From assembly GCA_009746045.1 (NCBI GenBank), contig RPFO01000130.1, forward strand, positions 1,198,913-1,256,412: a stretch of 57,500 bases of DNA. Direction: 5' to 3'. Numbering within the stretch: position 1 is the stretch's first letter; each line of letters starts with the position of its first letter. The stretch is from Mesostigma viride (taxonomy: Eukaryota > Streptophyta > Mesostigmatophyceae > Mesostigmatales > Mesostigmataceae). Position numbers and translations under genes: made by a program. Below are positions 1 to 13,189 of this stretch, piece by piece. The notes under the pieces were generated by a model. It was not told where the DNA came from. It worked only from the letters and a program-made list of their open reading frames with translations, and ran no database searches.

Positions 1-3000
1 GTCTACGTACTGGCATTTATGTAATTAACGAGGAGGATTCAGGCTCCATGGTGTCATCATGGCTGGCCTACCTACATGGATGTCAAGGAATAGTAAATGA
101 TGAGGATTCAGGCTCCCATGGTGTCATCATGGCTTGTCTACGTACATGGTTGGCATTATGTAATTAATGAGGAGGATTCAGGCTCCCATGGTGTCATCAT
201 GGCCCGTCTACTACATGGATGGCATTATGTAATTAATGATGAGGATTCAGGCTCCCATGGGGTCATCATGGCTTGTCTACGTACATGGTTGGCATTTATG
301 TAATTAATGAGGAGGATTCAGGCTCCCATGGTGTCTCCATGGCTGGCCTACGTACATGGATGTCAAGGAATAGTAAATGATGAGGATTCAGGCTCCCATG
401 GTGTCATCATGGCCCGTCTACGTACATGGATGGCATTTATGTAATTAATGATGAGGATTCAGGCTCCCATGGGTCATCATGGCTTGTCTACGTACATGGT
501 TGGCATTTATGTAATTAATGAGGAGGATTCAGGCTCCCATGGTGTCTCCATGGCTGGCCTACGTACATGGATGTCAAGGAATAGTAAATGATGAGGATTC
601 AGGCTCCCATGGTGTCATCATGGCCTGTCTACGTACATGGATGGCATGTATGTAATTAAATGATGAGGATTCAGGCTCCCATGGTGTCATCATGGCTTGT
701 CTACGTACATGGTTGGCATTTATGTAATTAATGAGGAGGATTCAGGCTCCCATGGGGTCATCATGGCTTGTCTACGTACATGGTTGCATTTATGTAATTA
801 ATGATGAGGATTCAGGCTCCCATGGTGTCTCCATGGCTGGCCTACGTACATGGATGTCAAGGAATAGTAAATGATGAGGATTCAGGCTCCCATGGTGTCA
901 TCATGGCCCGTGTACGTACATGGATGGCATGTATGTAATTAATGAGGAGGATTCAGGCTCCCATGTCATCATGGCTGGCCTACGTACATGGATGTCAAAG
1001 AAAAGAAATGATGAGGATTCAGGCTCCCATTGTGTCATCATGGCTGGCCTACGTACATGGATGTCTCAAAAATAAATGATGAGGATTCAGGCTCCCATGG
1101 TGTCATCATGGCTTGTCTACCTACATGTTGGCATGTATGTAATTAATGATGAGGATTCAGGCTCCCATGGTGTCTCATGGCTGGCCTACGTACATGAATG
1201 GCATTTATGTAATTAATGATGAGGATTCAGGCTCCCATGGTGTCATCATGGCCCGTCTACGTACATGGATGGCATTTATGTAATTAATGATGAGGATTCA
1301 GGCTCCCATGGGTCATCATGGCTTGTCTACGTACATGGTTGGCATTTATGTAATTAATGAGGAGGATTCAGGCTCCCATGGTGTCTCCATGGCTGGCCTA
1401 CGTACATGGATGTCAAGGAATAGTAAATGATGAGGATTCAGGCTCCCATGGTGTCATCATGGCTGTCTACGTACATGGATGGCATGTATGTAATAATGAT
1501 GAGGATTCAGGCTCCCATGGTGTCATCATGGCTGTCTACGTACATGGTTGGCATTTATGTAATTAATGAGGAGGATTCAGGCTCCCATGGTGTCATCATG
1601 GCTTGTCTACGTACATGGTTGGCATTTATGTAATTAATGATGAGGATTCAGGCTCCCATGGTGTCTCCATGGCTGGCCTACGTACATGGATGTCAAGGAA
1701 TAGTAATTGATGAGGATTCAGGCTCCCATGGTGTCATCATGGCCCGTGTACGTACATGGATGGCATGTATGTAATTAATGAGGAGGATTCAGGCTCCCAT
1801 GGTGTCATCATGGCTGGCCTACGTACATGGATGTCAAGAAAAGAATGATGAGGATTCAGGCTCCCATGGTGTCATCATGGCTGTCTACGTACATGGTTGG
1901 CATTTATGTAATTAATGAGGAGGATTCAGGCTCCCATGGTGTCATCATGGCTTGTCTACGTACATGGTTGGCATTTATGTAATTAATGAGGAGGATTCAG
2001 GCTCCATGGTGTCATCATGGCTGGCCTACGTACATGGATGTCAAGGAATAGTAAATGATGAGGATTCAGGCTCCCATGGGTCATCATGGCTTGTCTACGT
2101 ACATGGTTGGCATTTATGTAATTAATGAGGAGGATTCAGGCTCCCATGGTGTCTCCATGGCTGGCCTACGTACATGGATGTCAAGGAATAGTAATGATGA
2201 GGATTCAGGCTCCCATGGTGTCATCATGGCCTGTCTACGTACATGGATGGCATGTATGTAATTAATGAGGAGGATTAGGCTCCCATGGTGTCATCATGCG
2301 TCTACGTACATGGTTGGCATTATGTAATTAATGATGAGGATTCAGGCTCCATGGTGTCATCATGGCCCGTCTACGTACATGGATGTCAAGGAATAGTAAA
2401 TGATGAGGATTCAGGCTCCCATGGTGTCATCATGGCTTGTCTACGTACATGGTTGGCATTTATGTAATTAATGAGGAGGATTCAGGCTCCCATGGTGTCT
2501 CCATGGCTGGCCTACGTACATGGATGTCAAGGAATAGTAAATGATGAGGATTCAGGCTCCCATGGTGTCATCATGGCCCGTGTACGTACATGGATGGCAT
2601 GTATGTAATTAATGATGAGGATTCAGGCTCCCATGGTGTCATCATGGCCCGTCTACGTACATGGATGTCAAAGAAAAAAATGATGAGGATTCAGGCTCCC
2701 ATGGTGTCATCATGGCTGGCCTACGTACATGGATGTTTCAAAAAAAATGATGAGGATTCAGGCTCCCATGGTGTCATCATGGCCCGTCTACGTACATGGT
2801 TGGCATTTATGTAATTAACGAAGAGGATTCAGGCTCCCATGGTGTCATCATGGCCCGTCTACGTACATGGATGTCAAGGAATAGTAAATGATGAGGATTC
2901 AGGCTCCCATGGGGTCATCATGGCTTGTCTACGTACATGGTTGGCATTTATGTAATTAACGAGGAGGATTCAGGCTCCATTGGTGTCATCATGGCTGGCC

Positions 3001-6000
3001 TACGTACATGGATGTCAAGGAATAGTAAATGATGAGGATTCAGGCTCCCATGGTGTCATCATGGCTTGTCTACGTACATGGTTGGCATTTATGTAATTAA
3101 TGAGGAGGATTCAGGCTCCCATGGTGTCTCCATGGCTGGCCTACGTACATGGATGGCATTTATGTATTTAATGATGAGGATTCAGGCTCCCATGGTGTCA
3201 TCATGGCTTGTCTACCTACATGGTTGGCATTTATGTAACCTGAATCCACTCATTAAGAAAATGAAGAGGATTCAGGCTCCATTGGTGTCATCATGGCTGG
3301 CCTACGTACATGGATGTCAAGGAATAGTAAATGATGAGGATTCAGGCTCCCATGGTGTCATCATGGCCCGTCTACGTACATGGATGTCAAGGAATAGTAA
3401 ATGATGAGGATTCAGGCTCCCATGGGGTCATCATGGCTTGTCTACGTACATGGTTGGCATTTATGTAATTAACGAGGAGGATTCAGGCTCCATTGGTGTC
3501 ATCATGGCTGGCCTACGTACATGGATGTCAAGGAATAGTAAATGATGAGGATTCAGGCTCCCATGGTGTCATCATGGCTTGTCTACGTACATGGTTGGCA
3601 TTTATGTAATTAATGAGGAGGATTCAGGCTCCCATGGTGTCATCATGGCCCGTCTACTTACATGGATGGCATTTATGTAATTAATGATGAGGATTCAGGC
3701 TCCCATGGGTCATCATGGCTTGTCTACGTACATGGTTGGCATTTATGTAATTAATGAGGAGGATTCAGGCTCCCATGGTGTCTCCATGGCTGGCCTACGT
3801 ACATGGATGTCAAGGAATAGTAAATGATGAGGATTCAGGCTCCCATGGTGTCATCATGGCCCGTCTACGTACATGGATGGCATTTATGTAATTAATGATG
3901 AGGATTCAGGCTCCCATGGGTCATCATGGCTTGTCTACGTACATGGTTGGCATTTATGTAATTAATGAGGAGGATTCAGGCTCCCATGGTGTCTCCATGG
4001 CTGGCCTACGTACATGGATGTCAAGGAATAGTAAATGATGAGGATTCAGGCTCCCATGGTGTCATCATGGCTGTCTACGTACATGGATGGCATGTATGTA
4101 ATTAATGATGAGGATTCAGGCTCCCATGGTGTCATCATGGCTTGTCTACGTACATGGTTGGCATTTATGTAATTAATGAGGAGGATTCAGGCTCCCATGG
4201 TGTCATCATGGCTTGTCTACGTACATGGTTGGCATTTATGTAATTAATGATGAGGATTCAGGCTCCCATGGTGTCTCCATGGCTGGCCTACGTACATGGA
4301 TGTCAAGGAATAGTAAATGATGAGGATTCAGGCTCCCATGGTGTCATCATGGCCCGTGTACGTACATGGATGGCATGTATGTAATTAATGATGAGGATTC
4401 AGGCTCCCATGGTGTCATCATGGCTGGCCTACGTACATGGATGTCAAAGAAAAAGAAATGATGAGGATTCAGGCTCCCATGGTGTCATCATGGCTGGCCT
4501 ACGTACATGGATGTCTCATAAAATAAATGATGAGGATTCAGGCTCCCATGGTGTCATCATGGCTTGTCTACTACATGTTGGCATGTATGTAATTAATGAT
4601 GAGGATTCAGGCTCCCATGGTGTCTCATGGCTGGCCTACGTACATGAATGGCATTTATGTAATTAATGATGAGGATTCAGGCTCCCATGGTGTCATCATG
4701 GCCCGTCTACGTACATGGATGGCATTTATGTAATTAATGATGAGGATTCAGGCTCCCATGGGTCATCATGGCTGTCTACGTACATGGTTGGCATTTATGT
4801 AATTAATGAGGAGGATTCAGGCTCCCATGGTGTCTCCATGGCTGGCCTACGTACATGGATGTCAAGGAATAGTAAATGATGAGGATTCAGGCTCCCATGG
4901 TGTCATCATGGCCTGTCTACGTACATGGATGGCATGTATGTAATTAATGATGAGGATTCAGGCTCCCATGGTGTCATCATGGCTTGTCTACGTACATGGT
5001 TGGCATTTATGTAATTAATGAGGAGGATTCAGGCTCCCATGGTGTCATCATGGCTTGTCTACGTACATGGTTGGCATTTATGTAATTAATGATGAGGATT
5101 CAGGCTCCCATGGTGTCTCCATGGCTGGCCTACGTACATGGATGTCAAGGAATAGTAAATGATGAGGATTCAGGCTCCCATGGTGTCATCATGGCCCGTG
5201 TACGTACATGGATGGCATTATGTAATTAATGAGGAGGATTCAGGCTCCCATGGTGTCATCATGGCTGGCCTACGTACATGGATGTCAAGAAAAGAAATGA
5301 TGAGGATTCAGGCTCCCATGGTGTCATCATGGCTTGTCTACGTACATGGTTGGCATTTATGTAATTAATGAGGAGGATTCAGGCTCCCATGGTGTCATCA
5401 TGGCTGTCTACGTACATGGTTGGCATTTATGTAATTAACGAGGAGGATTCAGGCTCCCATGGTGTCATCATGGCTGGCCTACGTACATGGATGTCAAGGA
5501 ATAGTAAATGATGAGGATTCAGGCTCCCATGGGGTCATCATGGCTTGTCTACGTACATGGTTGGCATTTATGTAATTAATGAGGAGGATTCAGGCTCCCA
5601 TGGTGTCTCATGGCTGGCCTACGTACATGGATGTCAAGGAATAGTAAATGATGAGGATTCAGGCTCCCATGGTGTCATCATGGCCTGTCTACGTACATGG
5701 ATGGCATGTATGTAATTAATGAGGAGGATTCAGGCTCCCATGGTGTCATCATGGCCCGTCTACGTACATGGTTGGCATATATGTAATTAATGATGAGGAT
5801 TCAGGCTCCCATGGTGTCATCATGGCCGTCTACGTACATGGATGTCAAGGAATAGTAAATGATGAGGATTCAGGCTCCCATGGTGTCATCATGGCTTGTC
5901 TACGTACATGGTTGGCATTTATGTAATTAATGAGGAGGATTCAGGCTCCCATGGTGTCTCATGGCTGCCTACGTACATGGATGTCAAGGAATGTAAATGA

Positions 6001-9000
6001 TGAGGATTCAGGCTCCCATGGTGTCATCATGGCCCGTGTACGTACATGGATGGCATGTATGTAATTAATGATGAGGATTCAGGCTCCCATGGTGTCATCA
6101 TGGCCCGTCTACGTACATGGATGTCAAGAAAAAATGATGAGGATTCAGGCTCCCATGGTGTCATCATGGCTGTCTACGTACATGGATGTTTCATTAAAAA
6201 TGATGAGGATTCAGGCTCCCATGGTGTCATCATGGCCCGTCTACGTACATGGTTGGCATTTATGTAATTAATGAGAGGATTCAGGCTCCCATGGTGTCAT
6301 CATGGCCGTCTACGTACATGGATGTCAAGGAATAGTAAATGATGAGGATTCAGGCTCCCATGGTGTCATCATGGCTTGTCTACGTACATGGTTGGCATTT
6401 ATGTAATTAATGAGGAGGATTCAGGCTCCCATGGTGTCATCATGGCTGCCTACGTACATGGATGTCAAGGAATAGTAAATGATGAGGATTCAGGCTCCCA
6501 TGGTGTCATCATGGCTGTCTACGTACATGGTTGGCATTTATGTAATTAATGAGAGGATTCAGGCTCCCATGGTGTCATCATGGCTGGCCTACGTACATGG
6601 ATGGCATTTATGTATTAATGATGAGGATTCAGGCTCCCATGGTGTCATCATGGCTGTCTACTACATGGTTGGCATTTATGTAAGAATTAAGAAAATGAGA
6701 GGATTCAGGCTCCATGGTGTCATCATGGCTGGCCTACGTACATGGATGTCAAAATATAAATGATGAGGATTCAGGCTCCCATGGTGTCATCATGGCGTCT
6801 ACGTACATGGATGTCAATGAATAGTAAATGATGAGGATTCAGGCTCCCATGGTGTCATCATGGCTGTCTACGTACATGTTGGCATTTATGTAATTAATGA
6901 TGAGGATTCAGGCTCCCATGGTGTCATCATGGCTGGCCTACGTACATGGATGTCAAGGAATAGTAAATGATGAGGATTCAGGCTCCCATGGTGTCATCAT
7001 GGCTTGTCTACGTACATGGTTGGCATTTATGTAATTAATGAGGAGGATTCAGGCTCCCATGGTGTCATCATGGCCCGTCTACTTACATGGATGGCATTTA
7101 TGTAATTAATGATGAGGATTCAGGCTCCCATGGGGTCATCATGGCTTGTCTACGTACATGGTTGGCATTTATGTAATTAATGAGGAGGATTCAGGCTCCC
7201 ATGGTGTCTCCATGGCTGGCCTACGTACATGGATGTCAAGGAATAGTAAATGATGAGGATTCAGGCTCCCATGGTGTCATCATGGCCCGTCTACGTACAT
7301 GGATGGCATTTATGTAATTAATGATGAGGATTCAGGCTCCCATGGGGTCATCATGGCTTGTCTACGTACATGGTTGGCATTTATGTAATTAATGAGGAGG
7401 ATTCAGGCTCCCATGGTGTCTCCATGGCTGGCCTACGTACATGGATGTCAAGGAATAGTAAATGATGAGGATTCAGGCTCCCATGGTGTCATCATGGCCT
7501 GTCTACGTACATGGATGGCATGTATGTAATTAATGATGAGGATTCAGGCTCCCATGGTGTCATCATGGCTTGTCTACGTACATGGATGGCATGTATGTAA
7601 TTAATGATGAGGATTCAGGCTCCATTGGTGTCATCATGGCTGGCCTACGTATGTACATGGATGTCAAAGAAAAAAAAAATGATGAGGATTCAGGCTCCCA
7701 TGGTGTCATCATTGCCCGTGTATGTACATGGTTGGCATTTATGTAATTAATGATGAGGATTCAGGCTCCATTGGTGTCATCATTGCCCGTGTATGTACAT
7801 GGTTGGCATTTATGTATGTAATTAATGATGAGGATTCAGGCTCCATTGGTGTCATCATGGCTGGCCTACGTATGTACATGGATGTCAAAGAAAAAAAATG
7901 ATGAGGATTCAGGCTCCCATGGTGTCATCATGGCCCGTCTACGTACATGGATGTCAAGGAATAGTAAATGATGAGGATTCAGGCTCCCATGGTGTCATCA
8001 TGGCCTGTCTACGTACATGGATGGCATGTATGTAATTAATGATGAGGATTCAGGCTCCATGGTGTCATCATGGCTGGCCTACGTATGTACATGGATGTCA
8101 AAGAAAAAAAATGATGAGGATTCAGGCTCCCATGGTGTCATCATGGCCCGTCTACGTACATGGATGTCAAGGAATAGTAAATGATGAGGATTCAGGCTCC
8201 CATGGTGTCATCATGGCCTGTCTACGTACATGGATGGCATGTATGTATTTAATGATGAGGATTCAGGCTCCCATGGTGTCATCATGGCTGGCCTACGTAC
8301 ATGGATGTCTCAGAAAAAAAATGATGAGGATTCAGGCTCCCATGGTGTCATCATGGCTGGCCTACGTACATGGATGTCAAAGAAAAAAAATGATGAGGAT
8401 TCAGGCTCCCGTGGTGTCATTATGGCCCGTCTACGTGTTGTTGGCATGTATGAAATTAATGATGAGGATTCAGGCTCCCATGTGTCATCATGGCTGGCCT
8501 ACGTACATGGTTGGCATTTATGTAATTAATGATGAGGATTCAGGCTCCCATGGTGTCATCATTGCCCGTGTATGTACATGGTTGGCATTTATGTAATTAA
8601 TGATGAGGATTCAGGCTCCATTGGTGTCATCATGGCCCGTCTACGTACATGGACCGTGGCATTTATGTATTTAATGATGAGGATTCAGGCTCCCATGGGG
8701 TCATTGATGATCATGGCATTTATGTATGTAATTAATGATGAGGATTCAGGCTCCATTGGTGTCATCATGGCTGGCCTACGTATGTACATGGATGTCAAAG
8801 AAAAAAAAATGATGAGGATTCAGGCTCCCATGGTGTCATCATGGCCCGTCTACGTACATGGATGTCAAGGAATAGTAAATGATGAGGATTCAGGCTCCCA
8901 TGGTGTCATCATGGCCTGTCTACGTACATGGATGGCATGTATGTATTTAATGATGAGGATTCAGGCTCCCATGGTGTCATCATGGCTGGCCTACGTACAT

Positions 9001-9431
9001 GGATGTCTCAGAAAAAAAATGATGAGGATTCAGGCTCCCATGGTGTCATCATGGCTGGCCTACGTACATGGATGTCAAAGAAAAAAAAATGATCAGGATT
9101 CAGGCTCCCGTGGTGTCATTATGGCCCGTCTACGTGTTGTTGGCATGTATGAAATTAATGATGAGGATTCAGGCTCCCACAGTGTCATCATGGCTGGCCT
9201 ACGTACATGGTTGGCATTTATGTAATTAATGATGAGGATTCAGGCTCCCATGGTGTCATCATTGCCCGTGTATGTACATGGTTGGCATTTATGTAATTAA
9301 TGATGAGGATTCAGGCTCCATTGGTGTCATCATGGCCCGTCTACGTACATGGGTGGCATTTATGTATTTAATGATGAGGATTCAGGCTCCCATGGGGTCA
9401 TCATGGCTTGTCTACGTACATGGAGTCATAT
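1..9431. repeat. satellite array, ~70-bp monomer with higher-order repeats
   Basis: About 130 tandem monomers of roughly 66-78 bp, each built around GAGGATTCAGGCTCCCATGG, then a GTCATCATGGC block, CTACGTACATGG and a variable tail. At least five tail classes are visible: TCAAGGAATAGTAAAT, TTGGCATTTATGTAATTAAT, ATGGCATGTATGTAATTAAT, TCAAAG followed by an A-run, and TCTCA followed by an A-run. The monomers are ordered. A three-monomer unit of about 212 bp recurs (for example 240-460, 3700-3910 and 7130-7340). A segment near 905-1140 recurs near 4350-4600. A 10-monomer block of about 706 bp recurs at 8095-8480 and 8795-9175. The short ORFs here are frame accidents of a non-multiple-of-three unit. 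The left end is outside the window; the right end stops abruptly inside a monomer. A centromeric, subtelomeric or other heterochromatic role is possible but not shown. Confidence 0.97.
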
Positions 9432-9693
9432 TGATTCATGGAACAATGAGATACCATTCTTAATTGAAAATTGTTCTTGATACTTTCACATGCATGCCCG
9501 GAATCGTGAATTTGTGCGGGTTTCCATGATGACAATCCTCATTGAATTCTTGAGCACACAATATTGAGCAATTTAGGGGCACTTCGGCAATGTTGACCAT
9601 TTTCATTCATGATAAAATTAACATTTAATGCAATAAATACATATTCCACTCATTTTAATAAACCATGCAAAAACTTTACAAGCACGCTCAAGC
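9432..9693. other. unique spacer between two tandem arrays
   Basis: AT-rich, non-repetitive sequence between the satellite and the GC-rich minisatellite. I see no coding region or RNA gene in it. Confidence 0.6.
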
Positions 9694-10186
9694 TAGGGGT
9701 GGGCTGGCATGCACGCGTGGGTGTGGGGGTGGGCTGGCATGCATGCGTGGGTGTGGGGGGGGCTAGCCTGCATGCGTGGGTGTGTGGGGGGGCTGGCATG
9801 CATGCGTGGGTGTGTGTGGGGGGCTAGCATGCATGCGTAAGTGTGGGGGGGGCTGGCATGCATGCGTGGGTGTGTATGGGGGCTGGCATGCATGCGTGGG
9901 TGTGTGTGGGGGGCTAGCATGCATGCGTGGGTGTGTGGGGGGGCTGTCATGCATGCGTGGGTGTGGGGGGGGCTGGCATGAATGCGTGGGTGTGGGGGGG
10001 GCTAGCATGCATGCGTGGGTGTGGGGGTGGGCTAGCATGCATGCGTGGGTGTGAGTGTGGGCTAGCATGCATGCGTGGGTGTGGGGGGGGCTAGCATGCA
10101 TGCGTGGGTGTGGGGGGGCTAGCATGCATGCGTGGGTGTGGGGGTGGGCTAGCATGCATGCGTGGGTGTGGGGGGGGCTAGCACGC
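9694..10186. repeat. minisatellite, ~31-bp GC-rich unit
   Basis: About 16 tandem units of 28-33 bp with the core GGCTRGCATGCATGCGTGGG followed by a TGTG/G-run of variable length. Each unit carries the self-complementary string GCATGCATGC, often preceded by the palindrome GCTAGC. The length of the G-run is the main difference between units. The long frames on both strands are repeat artefacts. Confidence 0.95.
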
Positions 10187-12034
10187 CCCACCCCTCCATC
10201 GGCACAGCCAGCCTTGTGAGTCTACCCTTAACAACAAGGCTGGTAGGACGACACGCCTGAGCAGCATATGTCATGCCTATCTCAGGCTAATAATGTGTGA
10301 TTTTGTGCCAACAACCAAGTTGTTCCACCCAACAACACATTATAAACCCTCTTCCAAAATGCCCAACAAGCCGGACACGTGGAGGACCACACACGCAGTA
10401 TATAAAGAGAAAATAAGCTGACTTTTTATCCAGCCAACCTGTGGCTAGCTGCTCTGGTTAGCATGACAAATGCTAACATTTACTCAGTGGGAAAGGTGAA
10501 GAGACCATTGGAACAGCCTACCTGACGCATGTGCCACCAAAGCATTGTGTCCCGCAAAATGCACACTGCCTCCTTTCTAACAAGCACGAGCCGCTCTCTT
10601 TAGGAGACAGGTGCCAGCTCGTCAGTGTCTGGGGAAAATGATGCCGCTGCTTAGGAAGACCGCGTGAATTTCCTCGAACACAACTGTCTATAAAGCAAAA
10701 GAAATTTCAGAGAAGCATGGAAATAAAAGCATTACACCTTCCCGACAGGTTGCGGGCCACGCGCTGCAGAAAGCCAGCCACGTCACAGACGATTAACTAG
10801 CTAAAAGACACCCAGGAATCCAGCGATGCAGCGCCAGGACCCGCAACTTTCTGGCTGCATCTGGCCGGAAAGAAGGCAAAAAGCTTACGCTCAACGAGGT
10901 AAGAAAGCAGGAAAACGCAAGCTTAAGACGTTTAACACAAGAACGTACCATAACGGGCATTTATTCGTGCCCAGGCGCACAAGAAAGTCCACCCTTTCAT
11001 GGAGTGGTTGGGCAGTACGCATCGCGCAGGGCTAATGTTATCTTACCGCAAAATGACGGGAAAGGTAAAGATAGCAGCGGGAATTTTTACGGCTTTAGAA
11101 ACATCATTAAACTAGCTTTCCTTACGACCATCAAAACTGGCAACAATCGACAATCAACCCGGCAGGCATCCAATATACTTTATTCATCCCGACAGAAATT
11201 CAGGCCGGACCCCCCCTGCCGATGGCAAAGAAAAAAAGCCCGCGACATTATAGATCGCAACCATCCCGCCATAAATTAGAATCAGTAACTAATTTTCTCC
11301 AACAATCGAGCATTTCTGCTTTCCGCGTGCCAGATTTGTCACGTTTCGTCTAAAGGCAGTCGCCATGGCCCCTACCGCAAGGGGTGCGCGCACCATGCCG
11401 ACATAGCTTTTGGGCCTCAATTTGCACCGAAATTTGGTCCGTACCGTCCAGCTCAGTCGGATTATGTATGTGGATCGGCCGTGTTGGTTGCATACGCAGG
11501 TATATTAATTCTTGCATTCGCCCCGGACCTTCCCCAGGACAGGTCAGGATATAACAATAATTCTTGCATTCGCCCCCGCCCTTTCCTATGGCCTGGTCAG
11601 GTTTGGGCGCGACGCCACTAGCGCGGCGCCCGCGACAGAGTGGCCAGGCTCGAGCACGTTTTCTGGATCCCAAGCACCGGATTGGACACTGTCCGAGGAC
11701 TGGACAGGAATTGGCTGACCAATCGGATGCTTGCTCGTCGTCTCCAAAAACATATATAAAGAGCCAAATCGCGCGAACTACGCAATGATCCTTTAAGCAG
11801 CGTTACTCTGCCGAAATGTCAACCTAGGCCGGTCAAGTGACGCCGAGGTGTTCACCGATAGTTCAGGTCAGCCACAGCGCGCCTTCGAATGTAGGCACGG
11901 TCGCATTTTTTTTTAGGAAATGTAGAATTGTTGTCGACCAGCTACCAACGCCCGACCGGACCCATACAACGGAAACATCAAGGCGATGTGATGTAGGTGT
12001 GTCTGATATGTCATTAATACACAGAGCATCGTGA
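10187..12034. other. region without recognisable genes
   Basis: No ORF here resembles a known protein. Visible small structures are a stem-loop at about 10209-10242 (CCAGCCTTGT paired with ACAAGGCTGG), TATA-like strings near 10398 and 11753, and a degenerate direct repeat of about 53 bp at 11500-11605 that begins AATTCTTGCATTCGCCCC. It could be the 5' flank of the transposon-like gene downstream, but nothing ties it to that gene. Confidence 0.4.
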
Positions 12035-12190
12035 ATATAATATATAATATAAATTATATAATATACTATAATTAATATATAATTTTAATTTTATGTTAAT
12101 TTTAATGTTATTTCATATAACATAATATAGCATAATATAATATAATATAATATTATATAAAGTAGTATATAAAAAATTAAAATGTAAAAG
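12035..12190. repeat. AT-rich low-complexity tract
   Basis: About 150 bp consisting almost only of A and T in ATATAAT-type words, sharply bounded within normal-GC DNA. No gene is visible. Confidence 0.85.
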
Positions 12191-12490
12191 AAAAATATCT
12201 ACCTTATTGGGGTTTAATGTTCCTTTCCAGTTCAGCATAAGTACACTCTTGAGTGTGTGCAATGTTTGGTTATACGCCATTGTCTTAAAATAGCAACCAA
12301 TGTAAACCTCCGTCCTAACCACATTTGGATACAATAAAGACATTGATGCCTGACACATAGCATTCATTGCTTGAAATACCATGCATATTTTGTGTCAATG
12401 TTCTGCAGACCACAGCTTCAAGTGGGCATACTTCGCTTTCCTCAATATAATGGCGACATGGCATTTGGTGAAAGTGGTGAGTGCCATGAA

Positions 12491-13044
12491 GTTGCGCCGG
12501 CCGTCGTTATCCATGACGAACTGAATGGGTTTCGTGCAAATCAAGTTTTTTGTTTTGGTGTTCCAGTTGCGCCGGCCGGCGTTTCCAATGGTATCTTGCG
12601 CGCACTTGCAAAAGCTTGCACGCTTATCAACATTTTGTGTTGGTAAACATTTTATCACCTCTGGGATTTCCGCCTTCACTACCTGAGTTGCTTCTTTGTG
12701 GTTTTCAAATGCAACCGAGTTACGCCGGCCGTCGTTACTCATGACAAATTGTAGGGGTTTTGTGCAAATCACTTTTGTATGGTTTATGTACATGCATCCA
12801 GTTGCGCCGGCCGGCGTTTCCAATGGTATCTTGCAGTTGCGCAATCAGGCCCCATTACCAAAAGTGTGTTTGTACATCTTTTTTACACCTGAAGGATTTC
12901 TGCCTGCATATCCTGAGTTGCTTCTTAATGGTTTTTAATTGCGCCCGAGTTACGCCGGCCGTCGTTATTAATGACAAACTGTATGTGTTTCATAAAATCA
13001 CTTTTGTATGGTTTACATGTATCCAGTTGCGCCGGCCGGCGTTA
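12491..13044 (+). repeat. three ~228-bp tandem repeats with paired GC-rich near-palindromes
   Basis: Three degenerate copies begin at 12491, 12719 and 12949. Each opens with GTTRCGCCGGCCGTCGTTA followed by a CATGACRAA-like stretch, and about 75 bp later has GTTGCGCCGGCCGGCGTT (12566, 12801, 13026). The core CGCCGGCCGGCG is a perfect palindrome and the GTCG form a near-palindrome. The repeats lie directly upstream of the transposase-like gene. The same core occurs inside that gene's second intron (15677-15695), and a relative (GTTGCGCCCCAAGGCGTTTC) occurs twice in its first intron. They may be subterminal repeats of the element, or part of an unrecognised upstream intron that ends at the acceptor at 13126-13127. 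Confidence 0.85.
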
Positions 13045-13189
13045 TTAATGACGCTTGTCGTTCTTGTTTGATGCCCATCGTTTTCGTCGTGTCTTTAATG
13101 GTGATTATTTATCATTACTCATCCTCAGGGCTTTCGGTGCCGCGGGATTAAGAGGCGAAAAAAATCAGCTGCCGTCTGACCAAAGTCTG

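Noticed and set aside
1-9431. Many 60-217-codon ORFs with EDSGSHGVIMA
   Set aside because: The satellite monomer is not a multiple of three and the frames drift; there is no single coding frame.
9693-10191. His/Pro/Ala-rich ORFs on the - strand
   Set aside because: Frames through the 31-bp minisatellite; no flanking gene structure.
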